From: Protula sp. h YS-2021
Taxonomy: Eukaryota; Annelida; Polychaeta; Sabellida; Serpulidae
Direction: 5' to 3'
DNA: 64,000 nucleotides
Assembly: GCA_949752745.1 (NCBI GenBank)
Contig: OX457025.1
Location: forward strand, 52,287,098-52,351,097
The translations under genes were made by a program, and so were the position numbers. The notes below the pieces were generated by a model. That model searched no databases. It had not been told where the DNA came from and saw nothing but the letters and a program-made list of their open reading frames with translations. This document shows positions 1-7,131 of this stretch, piece by piece (within the stretch, counting starts at the first letter, position 1; each line of letters begins with the position of its first letter).

Positions 1-146
1 GCCGAGCAGACTCGATCTTACCCGCGCCGTTTCTTTACCTGATGATTTCTGACTTATTTACCTCTAGCCCAGAACTGGGAACAGTATCAAATGATCTTGT
101 GAGCTGATTGTTACCATGAAATTAAGGCCCAGCGGTGCGGCGTGTG
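1..146 (-). other. Host flank left of the Polinton: trypsin gene intron
   Basis: This is host sequence on the far side of the Polinton insertion. It ends in CGTGTG (141-146), the left copy of the 6-bp target duplication. The trypsin-like gene runs on the minus strand, so this should be the continuation of its intron after the exon at 16136-16239. I see no exon here that matches the region after the catalytic His, so the next exon probably lies outside the window. Confidence 0.55.
141..146. repeat. Polinton target-site duplication, left copy
   Basis: CGTGTG lies directly before the first terminal base of the element and matches 16122-16127 exactly. Confidence 0.9.
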
Positions 147-292
147 AGTAGGGTGAAAAGGACAGTTTCACGCCACTTGATGACGTCATACTGTCTGGAA
201 GTGACACACCATATTTTGATTACATGGAAGTAGCATAAAAGCATGAGTGAAACATATATGTGATACATTCTGCTGAGTCAACAATTTTGAAC
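147..292 (+). repeat. Polinton left terminal inverted repeat
   Basis: The first 59 bases (147-205) are an exact inverted copy of 16063-16121. They contain a CRE palindrome (TGACGTCA). The next block, about 206-292, is similar but not identical to the reverse complement of about 14456-14547, which is roughly 1.5 kb inside the right end. The left repeat is thus a collapsed version of the right one, or the right one gained DNA. Confidence 0.85.
271..280 (+). promoter_or_regulatory. MARE/AP-1-like site upstream of the left genes
   Basis: TGCTGAGTCA matches the core and one flank of the Maf recognition element. Related sites occur at 785-796, 14575-14587, 27305-27315 and 27441-27453. Binding is inferred from sequence only. 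Confidence 0.4.
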
Positions 293-342
293 GAGTATTG
301 AATAAGTTTGAACAAGTTACACACCATATACCATCAAAGTTT

Positions 343-359
343 TATAAAAGGAAGAGTGA
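343..359 (+). promoter_or_regulatory. TATA-type promoter of the first left gene
   Basis: TATAAAAGGAAGAGTGA lies 34 bases before the ATG at 377. The same 17-mer occurs inverted at 14427-14443 near the polymerase gene, and a close version (one base different at its 5' end) at 27353-27368 in the second element, so this is a family-wide core promoter. Confidence 0.7.
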
Positions 360-376
360 CGAGAAAATACTTCACA

Positions 377-811
377 ATGTCGGCATTACTTCTTGACAGA
401 TGTATGACTATGGATGACGTCTTCAAAGTGAACTATATTGACTATGTGTTTTCAAAGCTTCCTGCTTTTGAATCGGATTGGATGCTGCAAGTGAAGAATT
501 TGCATCTGCATTGGGAAGCTGTGGGAAAGGCTATTCCAAGAGATCGTTTCATCAGCTCGTTTCTACATGAATGTGAAGAACTGCATTTACTATCAACTTA
601 CAACATTGATTTAGCATTTATCAACGCGAATACAATTTGGGCAACTGACCTCATGTTAGTTGTAGCTACTAGAATTATTCTACACTATTATGATGATGTT
701 CCAAATAATGTATCAGACCTTGTTCGGTTCAACCATGGACGAGTTGAAGTGAATTCAAAAGTTTGCAAGTTCTTTGAAAAGAAAGCTGACTCAGCAGATA
801 GTTGGGTATAA
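377..811 (+). CDS. Polinton small protein, unknown function (144 aa)
   Basis: I do not recognise this protein. It looks largely helical, with many aromatic and acidic residues and no obvious membrane segment or zinc site. I chose the ATG at 377 because the frame is open further upstream but the TATA box (343-359) lies inside that extension. It is the first gene inside the left inverted end, a place where Polintons often carry lineage-specific genes. Its TAA stop (809-811) is embedded in the TATA box of the next gene. The length is intact and there are no internal breaks. A role in early infection or host interaction is possible by position only. Confidence 0.6.
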   Translation: MSALLLDRCMTMDDVFKVNYIDYVFSKLPAFESDWMLQVKNLHLHWEAVGKAIPRDRFISSFLHECEELHLLSTYNIDLAFINANTIWATDLMLVVATRIILHYYDDVPNNVSDLVRFNHGRVEVNSKVCKFFEKKADSADSWV

Positions 812-822
812 AAGGGAGTGAA
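807..822 (+). promoter_or_regulatory. TATA promoter of the PC4/zinc gene
   Basis: TATAAAAGGGAGTGAA begins at 807 and contains the stop codon of the preceding gene (809-811). A GCTGACTCAGCA site (785-796) lies just upstream. The ATG used by the next gene is at 892. Confidence 0.65.
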
Positions 823-891
823 CTCAGCAGAGTGGAGTCATTTCTCAGCAGACAGTTGGAGGGAGTGGATCATCAATACATTGTAGCAGTC

Positions 892-1542
892 ATGGAGAAC
901 AAGACAAACAACGCAGCAGCGCAGCGCAGCAGCAGCTTTAAAATTAGTGCTAACTTAACCATTACTGTGGAGCATGGAGAATATGGGCCATTTCTACGCA
1001 TCACACGTGGAGAGAGATGGTGTGCTTATTCACCATCTTTGTGGAAGATTGTGTGCCAGAGCTTGAAAAATTTACGCGACATTGGCTTCAAACTATACTT
1101 AACGCAAACGAAGTGGCTTGAAGTCATTTCATACTTGGATATGCGCTATGTGAGTTTTGTGCGCACGTCACGGTTTGAAGGGAAAGAATACACACATCAC
1201 ATCAACATGAATGATGGTGAATGGGAGACACTGCTTCAGGAGATGGACAACATCAACTCAGCCCTATCACCATGTGAGGAATGTCATGACAAGAAAACGA
1301 TCATCAAGCTGCAAAAGGATGGTCGGATGAAGGTGTCAAAGCTATCCAAGAAAAGGCTGACTGAAGTTCAGTTGGAGAACATGAACGTGCAAAATCAACT
1401 TGGACTTACCTGCGACTATTGCGGTGCTTGTGGATATATGGAGGATTATCATTGCCACTGCCACAAGTATAATTGCAAGTTGTGTGAACCAAACAACTTC
1501 TGCGGCAAGTGTGGAGTACTTAAAGTCAGTGAAGCAAAGTAA
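892..1542 (+). CDS. PC4-like tandem-domain protein with Cys/His-rich C-terminus (216 aa)
   Basis: The frame is open from 802, but the TATA box at 807 makes the ATG at 892 the likely start. Two successive segments (about residues 15-70 and 70-125) show strand-rich sequence ending in a hydrophobic-x-hydrophobic, Trp, helix pattern (SPSLWKIVCQSL, then MNDGEWETLLQEM). This is the layout of the PC4/p15 single-stranded-DNA-binding fold. The C-terminal third has many Cys and His residues (CEECH, CDYCGACG, CHCHKYNCKLC, CGKCG), suggesting two or three zinc sites. Four minus-strand genes of the same element share the Trp-helix pattern. Likely roles are ssDNA binding or transcription control. The fold assignment rests on motif resemblance only. 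Confidence 0.55.
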   Translation: MENKTNNAAAQRSSSFKISANLTITVEHGEYGPFLRITRGERWCAYSPSLWKIVCQSLKNLRDIGFKLYLTQTKWLEVISYLDMRYVSFVRTSRFEGKEYTHHINMNDGEWETLLQEMDNINSALSPCEECHDKKTIIKLQKDGRMKVSKLSKKRLTEVQLENMNVQNQLGLTCDYCGACGYMEDYHCHCHKYNCKLCEPNNFCGKCGVLKVSEAK

Positions 1543-1566
1543 AAGCCCACAAGACACTGAAACAAG

Positions 1567-1896
1567 ATGGACGCATGTTTTAAAAATGCTTATATTGACT
1601 TGATGATTGCTAAACTTGCTTGCTATGGCACTCCAGACTATCAACTTTATCATTTGGATGCTTTTTGGGATGTTGTACATCATAGTCTTGATGTGATTGA
1701 ACTGCATTCAAGATTTCTTGGAGAATGTCATAAAATTGGAATAGAAGAAGATCCTGACTTTGACTTTGATTCTGCACTTTATTCTGCTCGTACTGATGTT
1801 GAAGTATATTTCACCGTAGTTGATCATTTGAGAGATTGTTGTGAACTACAAGAAGAGGAAACGGAGCAGCTTTATCAGGAAACTTTAAAGATATAA
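1567..1896 (+). CDS. Polinton small acidic helical protein, unknown (109 aa)
   Basis: I do not recognise it. The protein is acidic, with a run of Asp/Glu around residues 58-66 and a Glu-rich C-terminus, and it looks helical throughout. It begins 25 bases after the previous stop. Its own stop (TAA, 1894-1896) lies inside TATAAAAA (1892-1899), which probably drives the next genes. The frame is uninterrupted. Confidence 0.55.
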   Translation: MDACFKNAYIDLMIAKLACYGTPDYQLYHLDAFWDVVHHSLDVIELHSRFLGECHKIGIEEDPDFDFDSALYSARTDVEVYFTVVDHLRDCCELQEEETEQLYQETLKI

Positions 1897-1899
1897 AAA
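1892..1899 (+). promoter_or_regulatory. TATA box overlapping a stop codon
   Basis: TATAAAAA contains the TAA stop of the gene at 1567-1896 and lies 47 bases before the next ATG (1946). Confidence 0.5.
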
Positions 1900-1945
1900 C
1901 CTTTTAATCATCTTTGTAACAACATAGTGAATTGATAACATAACA

Positions 1946-2077
1946 ATGTTTTTCTTACTAACAAATTTAGTTTTATGTGAGTGGTTTCAACGTAAACAAA
2001 GAAAGAACATGATAGAAGAGGCAGCAAATATATTAAAAGATATTTTATTACAGGAAGAAACCGACATGTCAGAATAA
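1946..2077 (+). CDS. Short ORF with hydrophobic N-terminus (43 aa)
   Basis: ATG at 1946 opens a 43-codon frame with a hydrophobic start (FFLLTNLVL) followed by a basic and then an acidic helical stretch. It sits between a TATA box and the NADAR gene, 15 bases before the next ATG. It could be a small membrane peptide or an upstream ORF. Support is position and composition only. Confidence 0.3.
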   Translation: MFFLLTNLVLCEWFQRKQRKNMIEEAANILKDILLQEETDMSE

Positions 2078-2092
2078 AGAAACAAAGTCAAC

Positions 2093-2523
2093 ATGGAGAA
2101 TCTTGTACTATTCAGTGGTCATAAGGACGTTCTTTCAAACATGTTTCCAACACGACTTGAAAAGTATGGACATGTGTTCAACTCAAGTGAAGCGTTGTAT
2201 CAATATGAGAAAGCAGTTTTTCATCACCGTCCAGATATTGCTTCAGCCATTGTGTCATCCAGAAATGGATATGAAGCAAAACGTATTGCTAAAGGGATAA
2301 AACCATGTCCTTACCAGTGAAGAGAAGTAAAATGCAAGATGTTTTACAAGTCAAATGGAATCAGTGTGTATTGTTTCGCAACAAGTTGAAAGAATGTAAA
2401 GACAAAACTTTAGTTGAAGCAACGTATGATCATTGGTGGGGAGCTGGTGTGAAACAAGTGTCATCTGGATATCCTGGTCAGAATATTATGGGAAAGTTGT
2501 TAGAACTGTTCTGTGAGACTTGA
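2093..2523 (+). pseudogene. NADAR-domain protein, broken by one frameshift
   Basis: Two overlapping frames (2093-2320 and 2305-2523) carry the two halves of a NADAR (YbiA/RibX-like) domain. The first half has the FSG...LSNMFP start and the SSEALYQYEKA motif. The second has the LVEATYDHWWGAG motif and a G-x-N-x-x-GKLLE end. NADAR proteins cleave N-glycosidic bonds; family members reverse ADP-ribosylation of guanine or act on riboflavin precursors. The frame changes between about 2293 and 2317, near a run of four A. The gene may be inactivated, may be frameshifted in translation, or may contain a sequencing error. NADAR is not a core Polinton gene, so this is acquired cargo, plausibly acting against host nucleic-acid or protein modification. 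Confidence 0.75.
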
Positions 2524-2582
2524 TGTGCAGACGTGTGAACATGTAAATTTGAAGTGTGTTAAGTGAACAACAACTGGAAAAA

Positions 2583-2709
2583 ACTTGCTGAACTTGACAG
2601 ACTTATGCTGCATTGCCGGAGCAGCATAACTTGCTAAACCTGACAGACTTGTGCTACATTGCCGGAGCAGCATAACTTGCTAAACCTGACAGACTTGTGC
2701 CGCATTGCA
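2583..2709 (+). repeat. 46-bp tandem repeat, about 2.7 copies
   Basis: Units start at 2583, 2629 and 2675 with ACTTGCT and include GACAGACTT and ATTGCCGGAGCAGCATA. The array forms the upstream region of the gene starting at 2729. Confidence 0.8.
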
Positions 2710-2728
2710 AGACTCACAAGACTGCATA

Positions 2729-3061
2729 ATGGCGGACATGACACTGAGACAATATGTTGTGCAAAAAGCTTATTGTGAAGAAATGTTATCAGCTGTAAAA
2801 AAGTTTGCACATTTAGTCTGTCCTGCTTGTCAACATGAAGAGTGTCAAGAACATACTTGTCATACTGCATGTGTTTATACATATTGGAATGAAGCTAAAT
2901 ATTACATTCATTTAGATAAAGTGTTAGAGAATGCAAATCAACGTTGTGAGAAATATGGTGTAGATGCTATTACATTGGATGAACTCAGTCATTGGTTAGT
3001 GTTCATTGAAGACCAATGGTCTCCAGTTATTCATACCATTGTATCTATACTTGATTTGTAA
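2729..3061 (+). CDS. Polinton small Cys-rich helical protein, unknown (110 aa)
   Basis: ATG at 2729 (MADMTLRQ) is chosen over an in-frame start at 2705 because the latter lies inside the 46-bp tandem repeat. The middle has a Cys/His cluster (CPACQHEEC, then HTCHTAC), which could bind zinc. The rest looks helical. I do not recognise the family. The frame is intact, and a TATA-bearing spacer follows before the integrase. Confidence 0.55.
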   Translation: MADMTLRQYVVQKAYCEEMLSAVKKFAHLVCPACQHEECQEHTCHTACVYTYWNEAKYYIHLDKVLENANQRCEKYGVDAITLDELSHWLVFIEDQWSPVIHTIVSILDL

Positions 3062-3113
3062 AAACTTGTTAGTTAAGTTATAAATGCATGTTAGTTAAGT
3101 GATGTTGGTTGAG

Positions 3114-3122
3114 TTATAAAAT
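3114..3122 (+). promoter_or_regulatory. TATA box of the integrase/capsid gene block
   Basis: A TTATAAAATA sequence lies about 45 bases before the integrase ATG at 3160. It heads the tightly packed block 3160-8929. Confidence 0.55.
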
Positions 3123-3159
3123 AAAAGCTGTTCTGTTCAGACGTGTTTTTTCATTCATC

Positions 3160-4266
3160 ATGTCAACGTGGAAAGACTACTTGACCAATATCTACTTCAA
3201 ACCTGGACAGCCTGGAGCATTTGCTGGTCCTTACAAACTGTATCACATCTTACGAAAACATAATCAACCAGTCACACATTCACAAGTGAAGAAATGGCTA
3301 CAGGATCAAGATGCTTTTAGTTTACTACAACCTGTCAAATACAGGTTCAAAAGACAACGTGTCATTACACGTGGTATTGATGATATGTGGGATATTGATT
3401 TGGCTGATATGGGAAACATAGCTCCCTATAATGATGACATACGCTTTTTACTCATTGTCATTGATGTGTTTTCCAAATATGTCTGGGTACAGCCAATACC
3501 TAATAAATCACATACCAGCGTCATACAAGCTTTCCAAAAGATTTTTCATGACACACGACGAAGACCGCGAACTCTAAGGTCTGATAAAGGAACAGAATTT
3601 AAAAATAGATTGGTAAAAGCATTTTTGAAGAAAGAAGGCATTCATGCTTATACCACAAAGAATGAAACCAAAGCCAACTTTGCTGAAAGAGTCATTCGTA
3701 CTCTAAAGGGAATGATGTATCGGTATTTTCTACATAATCAAACCTACCGCTACGTAGACATTCTTCCAGACTTGGTGTACAATTACAACCATAGACCTCA
3801 TGGTTCTCTTCCTAATAAATATGCTCCAGCCGAGATTCGTAAAGACAACGAATCAAAAGTGTGGAAGTATATGTATGTCGACAAACTGAAATTGAAACCG
3901 AAGAAGAAGAAGAAGAAGTATAAATTTAACATTGGAGATCATGTTCGCATTTCACACATTAAATATGTGTTTCAACGCGATTATCACATCAAATGGACGC
4001 AAGAAGTCTTCATTGTCACACATCGTTGTAAGAAGCAAGGAATACATTTGTATCGTGTGAAAGACTTTTTAGACGAAGATATTGATGGACATTTCTATGA
4101 AGAAGAACTGCAGAAAGTGACCAAAGATATTGAATCTATTTATAGAATTGAAAAGGTCTTGAAAACACGTAAAAGACGAGGAGGTGTGAAAGAATTATTT
4201 GTCAAGTGGTTAGGTTGGCCAAACAAGTTTAACAGTTGGGTGAAAGAAACAGACATTCAACAATGA
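3160..4266 (+). CDS. Polinton integrase, RVE family with C-terminal chromodomain (368 aa)
   Basis: A retrovirus-type DDE integrase that inserts the linear element into host DNA. The catalytic triad is visible as the Asp of WDIDLADM, the Asp of RSDKGTEF, and the Glu of KANFAERVIRTLKG. The core is followed by a Lys-rich linker, an SH3-like segment (FNIGDHVRI) and a C-terminal chromodomain (YRIEKVLKTR...LFVKWLGWP), which may steer insertion to chromatin marks. I chose ATG 3160 (MSTWKDYL): the frame runs upstream to 3109 without another ATG and would overlap the TATA box. The stop overlaps the ATPase start in an ATGA. The gene is intact, and the perfect 6-bp target duplication of this copy fits its activity. 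Confidence 0.95.
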   Translation: MSTWKDYLTNIYFKPGQPGAFAGPYKLYHILRKHNQPVTHSQVKKWLQDQDAFSLLQPVKYRFKRQRVITRGIDDMWDIDLADMGNIAPYNDDIRFLLIVIDVFSKYVWVQPIPNKSHTSVIQAFQKIFHDTRRRPRTLRSDKGTEFKNRLVKAFLKKEGIHAYTTKNETKANFAERVIRTLKGMMYRYFLHNQTYRYVDILPDLVYNYNHRPHGSLPNKYAPAEIRKDNESKVWKYMYVDKLKLKPKKKKKKYKFNIGDHVRISHIKYVFQRDYHIKWTQEVFIVTHRCKKQGIHLYRVKDFLDEDIDGHFYEEELQKVTKDIESIYRIEKVLKTRKRRGGVKELFVKWLGWPNKFNSWVKETDIQQ

Positions 4267-4922
4267 AGCATCCATTTACATGTTTAGTCTCTGGACCTAC
4301 AGGCAGTGGCAAAACGTCTCTGGTGAAGGAAATTCTAGAACAAAAGTTGATTCAACCCTCTCCAAAAAGCATTTTATGGCTCTATGCAGCAGATCAGCCT
4401 TTGTACAAGGGAATGAAAGGCGTGGAATTTTACCAAGGCATTCCAGATGACATTGAAGAGCGTTTTAACCCGAAGAAACCAAACTTACTTATCATTGATG
4501 ACTTAATGACCAAATGCCATAGTGATGAGCGTATGACACGTCTCTTTAGTGTTGGCAGCAGTCATCAAAATCTAAGCATTATCTTTATTGTGCATAATTT
4601 ATTCCATCATGGGAAAGAGATGCGAAATATTAGTTTGAATACACATTATATCATTCTGTTTAAAAATCCGACAGACAGTCAACAAATTAGTACATTGGCG
4701 CGGCAAATGTATCCTGGAAGATCTCAATTTCTCATAGAAGCCTATCAAGATGCTACTAGCAAACCTCATGGTTATTTATTCATTGATTTAAAACCAAAGA
4801 CAAATGATCAACTACGTATTCGTACAGGCATTTTACCAAAAGATACACATTATGTATATATTGATAAAGCAGTGTATGAACAAGAACCAACTCATTTGAC
4901 CATTCGCAGTCAAGATGTCTAA
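4263..4922 (+). CDS. Packaging ATPase, FtsK/HerA (A32-like) family (219 aa)
   Basis: An ATP-driven motor expected to pump DNA into capsids. Walker A is GPTGSGKT near residue 12 and Walker B is LLIIDDL near residue 77, followed by a polar sensor-like segment (SIIFIVHNLF). The length is usual for Polinton ATPases. ATG 4263 overlaps the integrase stop as ATGA; the frame is open further upstream but only with a non-ATG codon. The 3' end overlaps the next gene by 8 bases. There are no breaks. Together with the two capsid genes and the protease it forms the morphogenesis module. Confidence 0.93.
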   Translation: MKHPFTCLVSGPTGSGKTSLVKEILEQKLIQPSPKSILWLYAADQPLYKGMKGVEFYQGIPDDIEERFNPKKPNLLIIDDLMTKCHSDERMTRLFSVGSSHQNLSIIFIVHNLFHHGKEMRNISLNTHYIILFKNPTDSQQISTLARQMYPGRSQFLIEAYQDATSKPHGYLFIDLKPKTNDQLRIRTGILPKDTHYVYIDKAVYEQEPTHLTIRSQDV

Positions 4923-5241
4923 ACGTATTCGAGCGAACCAGCCGTTTCTTCATTTGCTTGCACGCAGTGGGCCTAAACGACGTAAATCCTTGCTACAGCA
5001 AGCTACAAAAGAGGAATTAACAAGCTTGTTTGAAATTTGTTTGAATATATTGCAAGGACATTTACCCTTAAGCTCAAAACGGTTTAAGGAATTTAAACGT
5101 GAACGTCATACGCTACGTACTCTAGCAGATAAGAAGATATCCCTTCGACGAAAAAAGAAGTTGATTAATCAGAAAGGAGGATTCATTGGAGCTATTGCTA
5201 GATTGGCATTGCCCTTGTTAGCCAAACTACTGCTAAAATGA
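4915..5241 (+). CDS. Conserved Polinton basic protein with hydrophobic tail (108 aa)
   Basis: A strongly basic protein (RSGPKRRKSLL, LRRKKKLINQ) that ends in a Gly-rich amphipathic or hydrophobic helix (GGFIGAIARLALPLLAKLL). I recall proteins of this layout next to the ATPase in other Polintons, but I know no assigned function. The tail resembles membrane-active segments of virion proteins, so a DNA-condensing or membrane-interacting virion component is a reasonable inference. Its start overlaps the ATPase end by 8 bases and its stop overlaps the next start as ATGA. Confidence 0.65.
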   Translation: MSKRIRANQPFLHLLARSGPKRRKSLLQQATKEELTSLFEICLNILQGHLPLSSKRFKEFKRERHTLRTLADKKISLRRKKKLINQKGGFIGAIARLALPLLAKLLLK

Positions 5242-5819
5242 AACATACGATGAAAATGGTTCTTATTCCTGAATATGAATATAAAATGTTGCTAGAAAAG
5301 AAGGGAAAAGATGGTGAAATCAAAACGAAAGTGAATAAACTTTTACGTGGGAAACGAACACGTGAAAAGGCTATAGAAATGTCTCAACTTCTTGGTCGTC
5401 ATTTACGAACAAGTCAGTCTAGGCAGCAAAAGCCCTCATCATCATCATCATCACCTGAAAAGCCAGAAAAGTTATTTTTAAGTCATTTTCAACCTATCTA
5501 TCATGGAAAAGTACTACAACTTTTAGCAGAACTGAAGAAATATGGTGTAAAATGGACAGAGAAAAATGAACTTGTGTTGAAAACGGGTGATATTATAGCA
5601 AATTCCAACGTGGTTGATTTGATGAAAGAAGCATTGGTGGCGACAAGAAGAAAAGAACGAGCCATACCACCATATGGTTGGCATCCATTTATCCAGGAAA
5701 TTGTTGATGCTAATATTCCAAAAACAATGTTTAGTAAAAAGACCACTCGTGACGACATTACAACAGAAATGAAACAACGTCAACAAAGACAGTTTCCTGA
5801 AGGATGGGAAAATTTTTAA
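5238..5819 (+). CDS. Conserved Polinton protein of unknown function (193 aa)
   Basis: The N-terminal half is highly charged and basic, with a poly-Ser tract (residues about 67-72, from a TCA repeat) that separates it from a more ordered C-terminal half containing YGVKWTEKNELVLKTG and a helical VVDLMKEAL segment. The C-terminal half resembles proteins I associate with the Polinton capsid block, but I cannot name a fold. ATG 5238 overlaps the preceding stop as ATGA; ATGs at codons 5 and 7 are alternatives. The 3' end overlaps the next gene by 16 bases. Confidence 0.6.
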   Translation: MKHTMKMVLIPEYEYKMLLEKKGKDGEIKTKVNKLLRGKRTREKAIEMSQLLGRHLRTSQSRQQKPSSSSSSPEKPEKLFLSHFQPIYHGKVLQLLAELKKYGVKWTEKNELVLKTGDIIANSNVVDLMKEALVATRRKERAIPPYGWHPFIQEIVDANIPKTMFSKKTTRDDITTEMKQRQQRQFPEGWENF

Positions 5820-6022
5820 CATGGCTGAAAGAGCTATGTTGTTGCCAAGAAGATAAACCAACTATTCCTGTAAAAATAAGATGTACAAGTGCTTGTTGTG
5901 AAGGAGAAGTTATAGACCATGTAGATCATCATCATGATGTGAAAGATCATTTACATACTTGGTCGAATGGCGCGCGCTATCGTGAAGTATATAGACAACG
6001 TCAACGCACCTATACCATTTAG
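5804..6022 (+). CDS. Small Cys-rich protein with putative N-terminal acylation signal (72 aa)
   Basis: The protein begins MGKFLTWLKELCCC: Gly2 with Thr at position 6 fits the N-myristoylation pattern, and the three adjacent Cys could be palmitoylated. A second Cys pair and a His-rich stretch (DHVDHHHD) follow, which may bind metal. It is read in a different frame from the end of the preceding gene and overlaps it by 16 bases. This is a likely membrane-associated structural or assembly factor by inference only. Confidence 0.55.
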   Translation: MGKFLTWLKELCCCQEDKPTIPVKIRCTSACCEGEVIDHVDHHHDVKDHLHTWSNGARYREVYRQRQRTYTI

Positions 6023-6030
6023 TTCCCATC

Positions 6031-6789
6031 ATGGAGTCGACAAGCTTTTACATCACTTTGCCTAGCAATGCGAGTATGAGCTATTATCCCAACAACAAGG
6101 CTTCGAATTATCAAATTCGTATGCCTCGAACCATTTATCTGAATGGAAAATATGAAGTGGCTTTAGCTGAAATTCAATATCCACATACATGGACAACGAT
6201 GAGACAGGGCATGGACTACTCTATTCAGTATCGACAAGAACTATTCGATGATCCTATTCTTAGCACTCTCGATATTCCTTATGGGTACTATAGAACCATA
6301 CAAGAACTATGTGAGGCAGTCAATGAAGAAGCGACTAATGCTCTGAAACTTACAGAAGCTATTCGAATAAAGTATGATAAGATTAGACGATGTGTGTTTC
6401 TATTTCTCGATTATGGTTATGAAGTGTCCTTTTCCACTGGATTAGCTGAGATTTTAGGATTTATCCCAGATCACTGGTATACTGAAACATGTACAGCTGA
6501 CCATAAAGCGGATGTGAAACAGGGGTTTTATACACTGTATGTGTATTGTAGCATTTGTGAACCACAAGTTGTTGGTGATTATTATGTTCCGTTACTACGT
6601 TCTGTTGGCATACAAGGCCATGATGGAGATATTATCATGAAAACGTATGGCGAACCGCATTATGTTCCTGTAAGCACATCCAAATTTGACATGATAGAAA
6701 TGAATATTAAGGACGACACAGGCCATAATGTTCCATTTCAAACTGGAAAGGTGATCTGTAAACTTCATTTTCGACCAAAAGCAATATGA
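6031..6789 (+). CDS. Minor capsid (penton-type) protein (252 aa)
   Basis: The sequence has the pattern of Polinton minor capsid proteins, which form pentons from a single jelly-roll fold: N-terminal FYITLPSNAS, then ASNYQIRMPRTIYLNGKYEVALAEIQYPHTW, a turn-rich middle, and a C-terminal strand region ending in TGKVICKLHFRP. It lies just upstream of the major capsid gene, as is usual. The start ATG is 9 bases after the previous stop, and the stop overlaps the next start as ATGA. The gene is intact. Confidence 0.85.
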   Translation: MESTSFYITLPSNASMSYYPNNKASNYQIRMPRTIYLNGKYEVALAEIQYPHTWTTMRQGMDYSIQYRQELFDDPILSTLDIPYGYYRTIQELCEAVNEEATNALKLTEAIRIKYDKIRRCVFLFLDYGYEVSFSTGLAEILGFIPDHWYTETCTADHKADVKQGFYTLYVYCSICEPQVVGDYYVPLLRSVGIQGHDGDIIMKTYGEPHYVPVSTSKFDMIEMNIKDDTGHNVPFQTGKVICKLHFRPKAI

Positions 6790-7127
6790 AAGCTTATACA
6801 CACGATCCGTCTGCATATCGCAACCATTTTCTTCGTCAAGTGGGCGGGGAATTACCAGGATTCAAAGGAGCGCGAATCCAATATGGCGATGGTATTGGTT
6901 CAATACTGGGATCATTGGCTCGCAAAGCTATTCCACTACTTAAGGCTGGGGCTAAGATCGTTGCGCCACATCTTAAGAAGGCTACAAAGAATGTCGCGAA
7001 AGATGTGACGGGCCGAGTAGCAGAACGTGTGTTTGGAGAACAAAAGCGTGTGCAACCGACGAAACGTGCCAGAAGACGAAAAACAGCCAGACGGATAACA
7101 TCAAAATATCGCAAAGATATCTTTTGA
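6786..7127 (+). CDS. Basic virion core-like protein (113 aa)
   Basis: It has a short N-terminal part, a Gly-rich segment (QVGGELPGFKG...YGDGIGSILGSL), an amphipathic Lys/Ala helix and a very basic C-terminus (TKRARRRKTARR). The layout recalls adenovirus core or lytic proteins (pX, pVI). I do not see a perfect adenain cleavage consensus. The probable role is DNA packing or membrane penetration in the particle. It overlaps the penton gene by 4 bases (ATGA) and is followed after 4 bases by the major capsid ATG. Confidence 0.65.
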   Translation: MKAYTHDPSAYRNHFLRQVGGELPGFKGARIQYGDGIGSILGSLARKAIPLLKAGAKIVAPHLKKATKNVAKDVTGRVAERVFGEQKRVQPTKRARRRKTARRITSKYRKDIF

Positions 7128-7131
7128 AATC

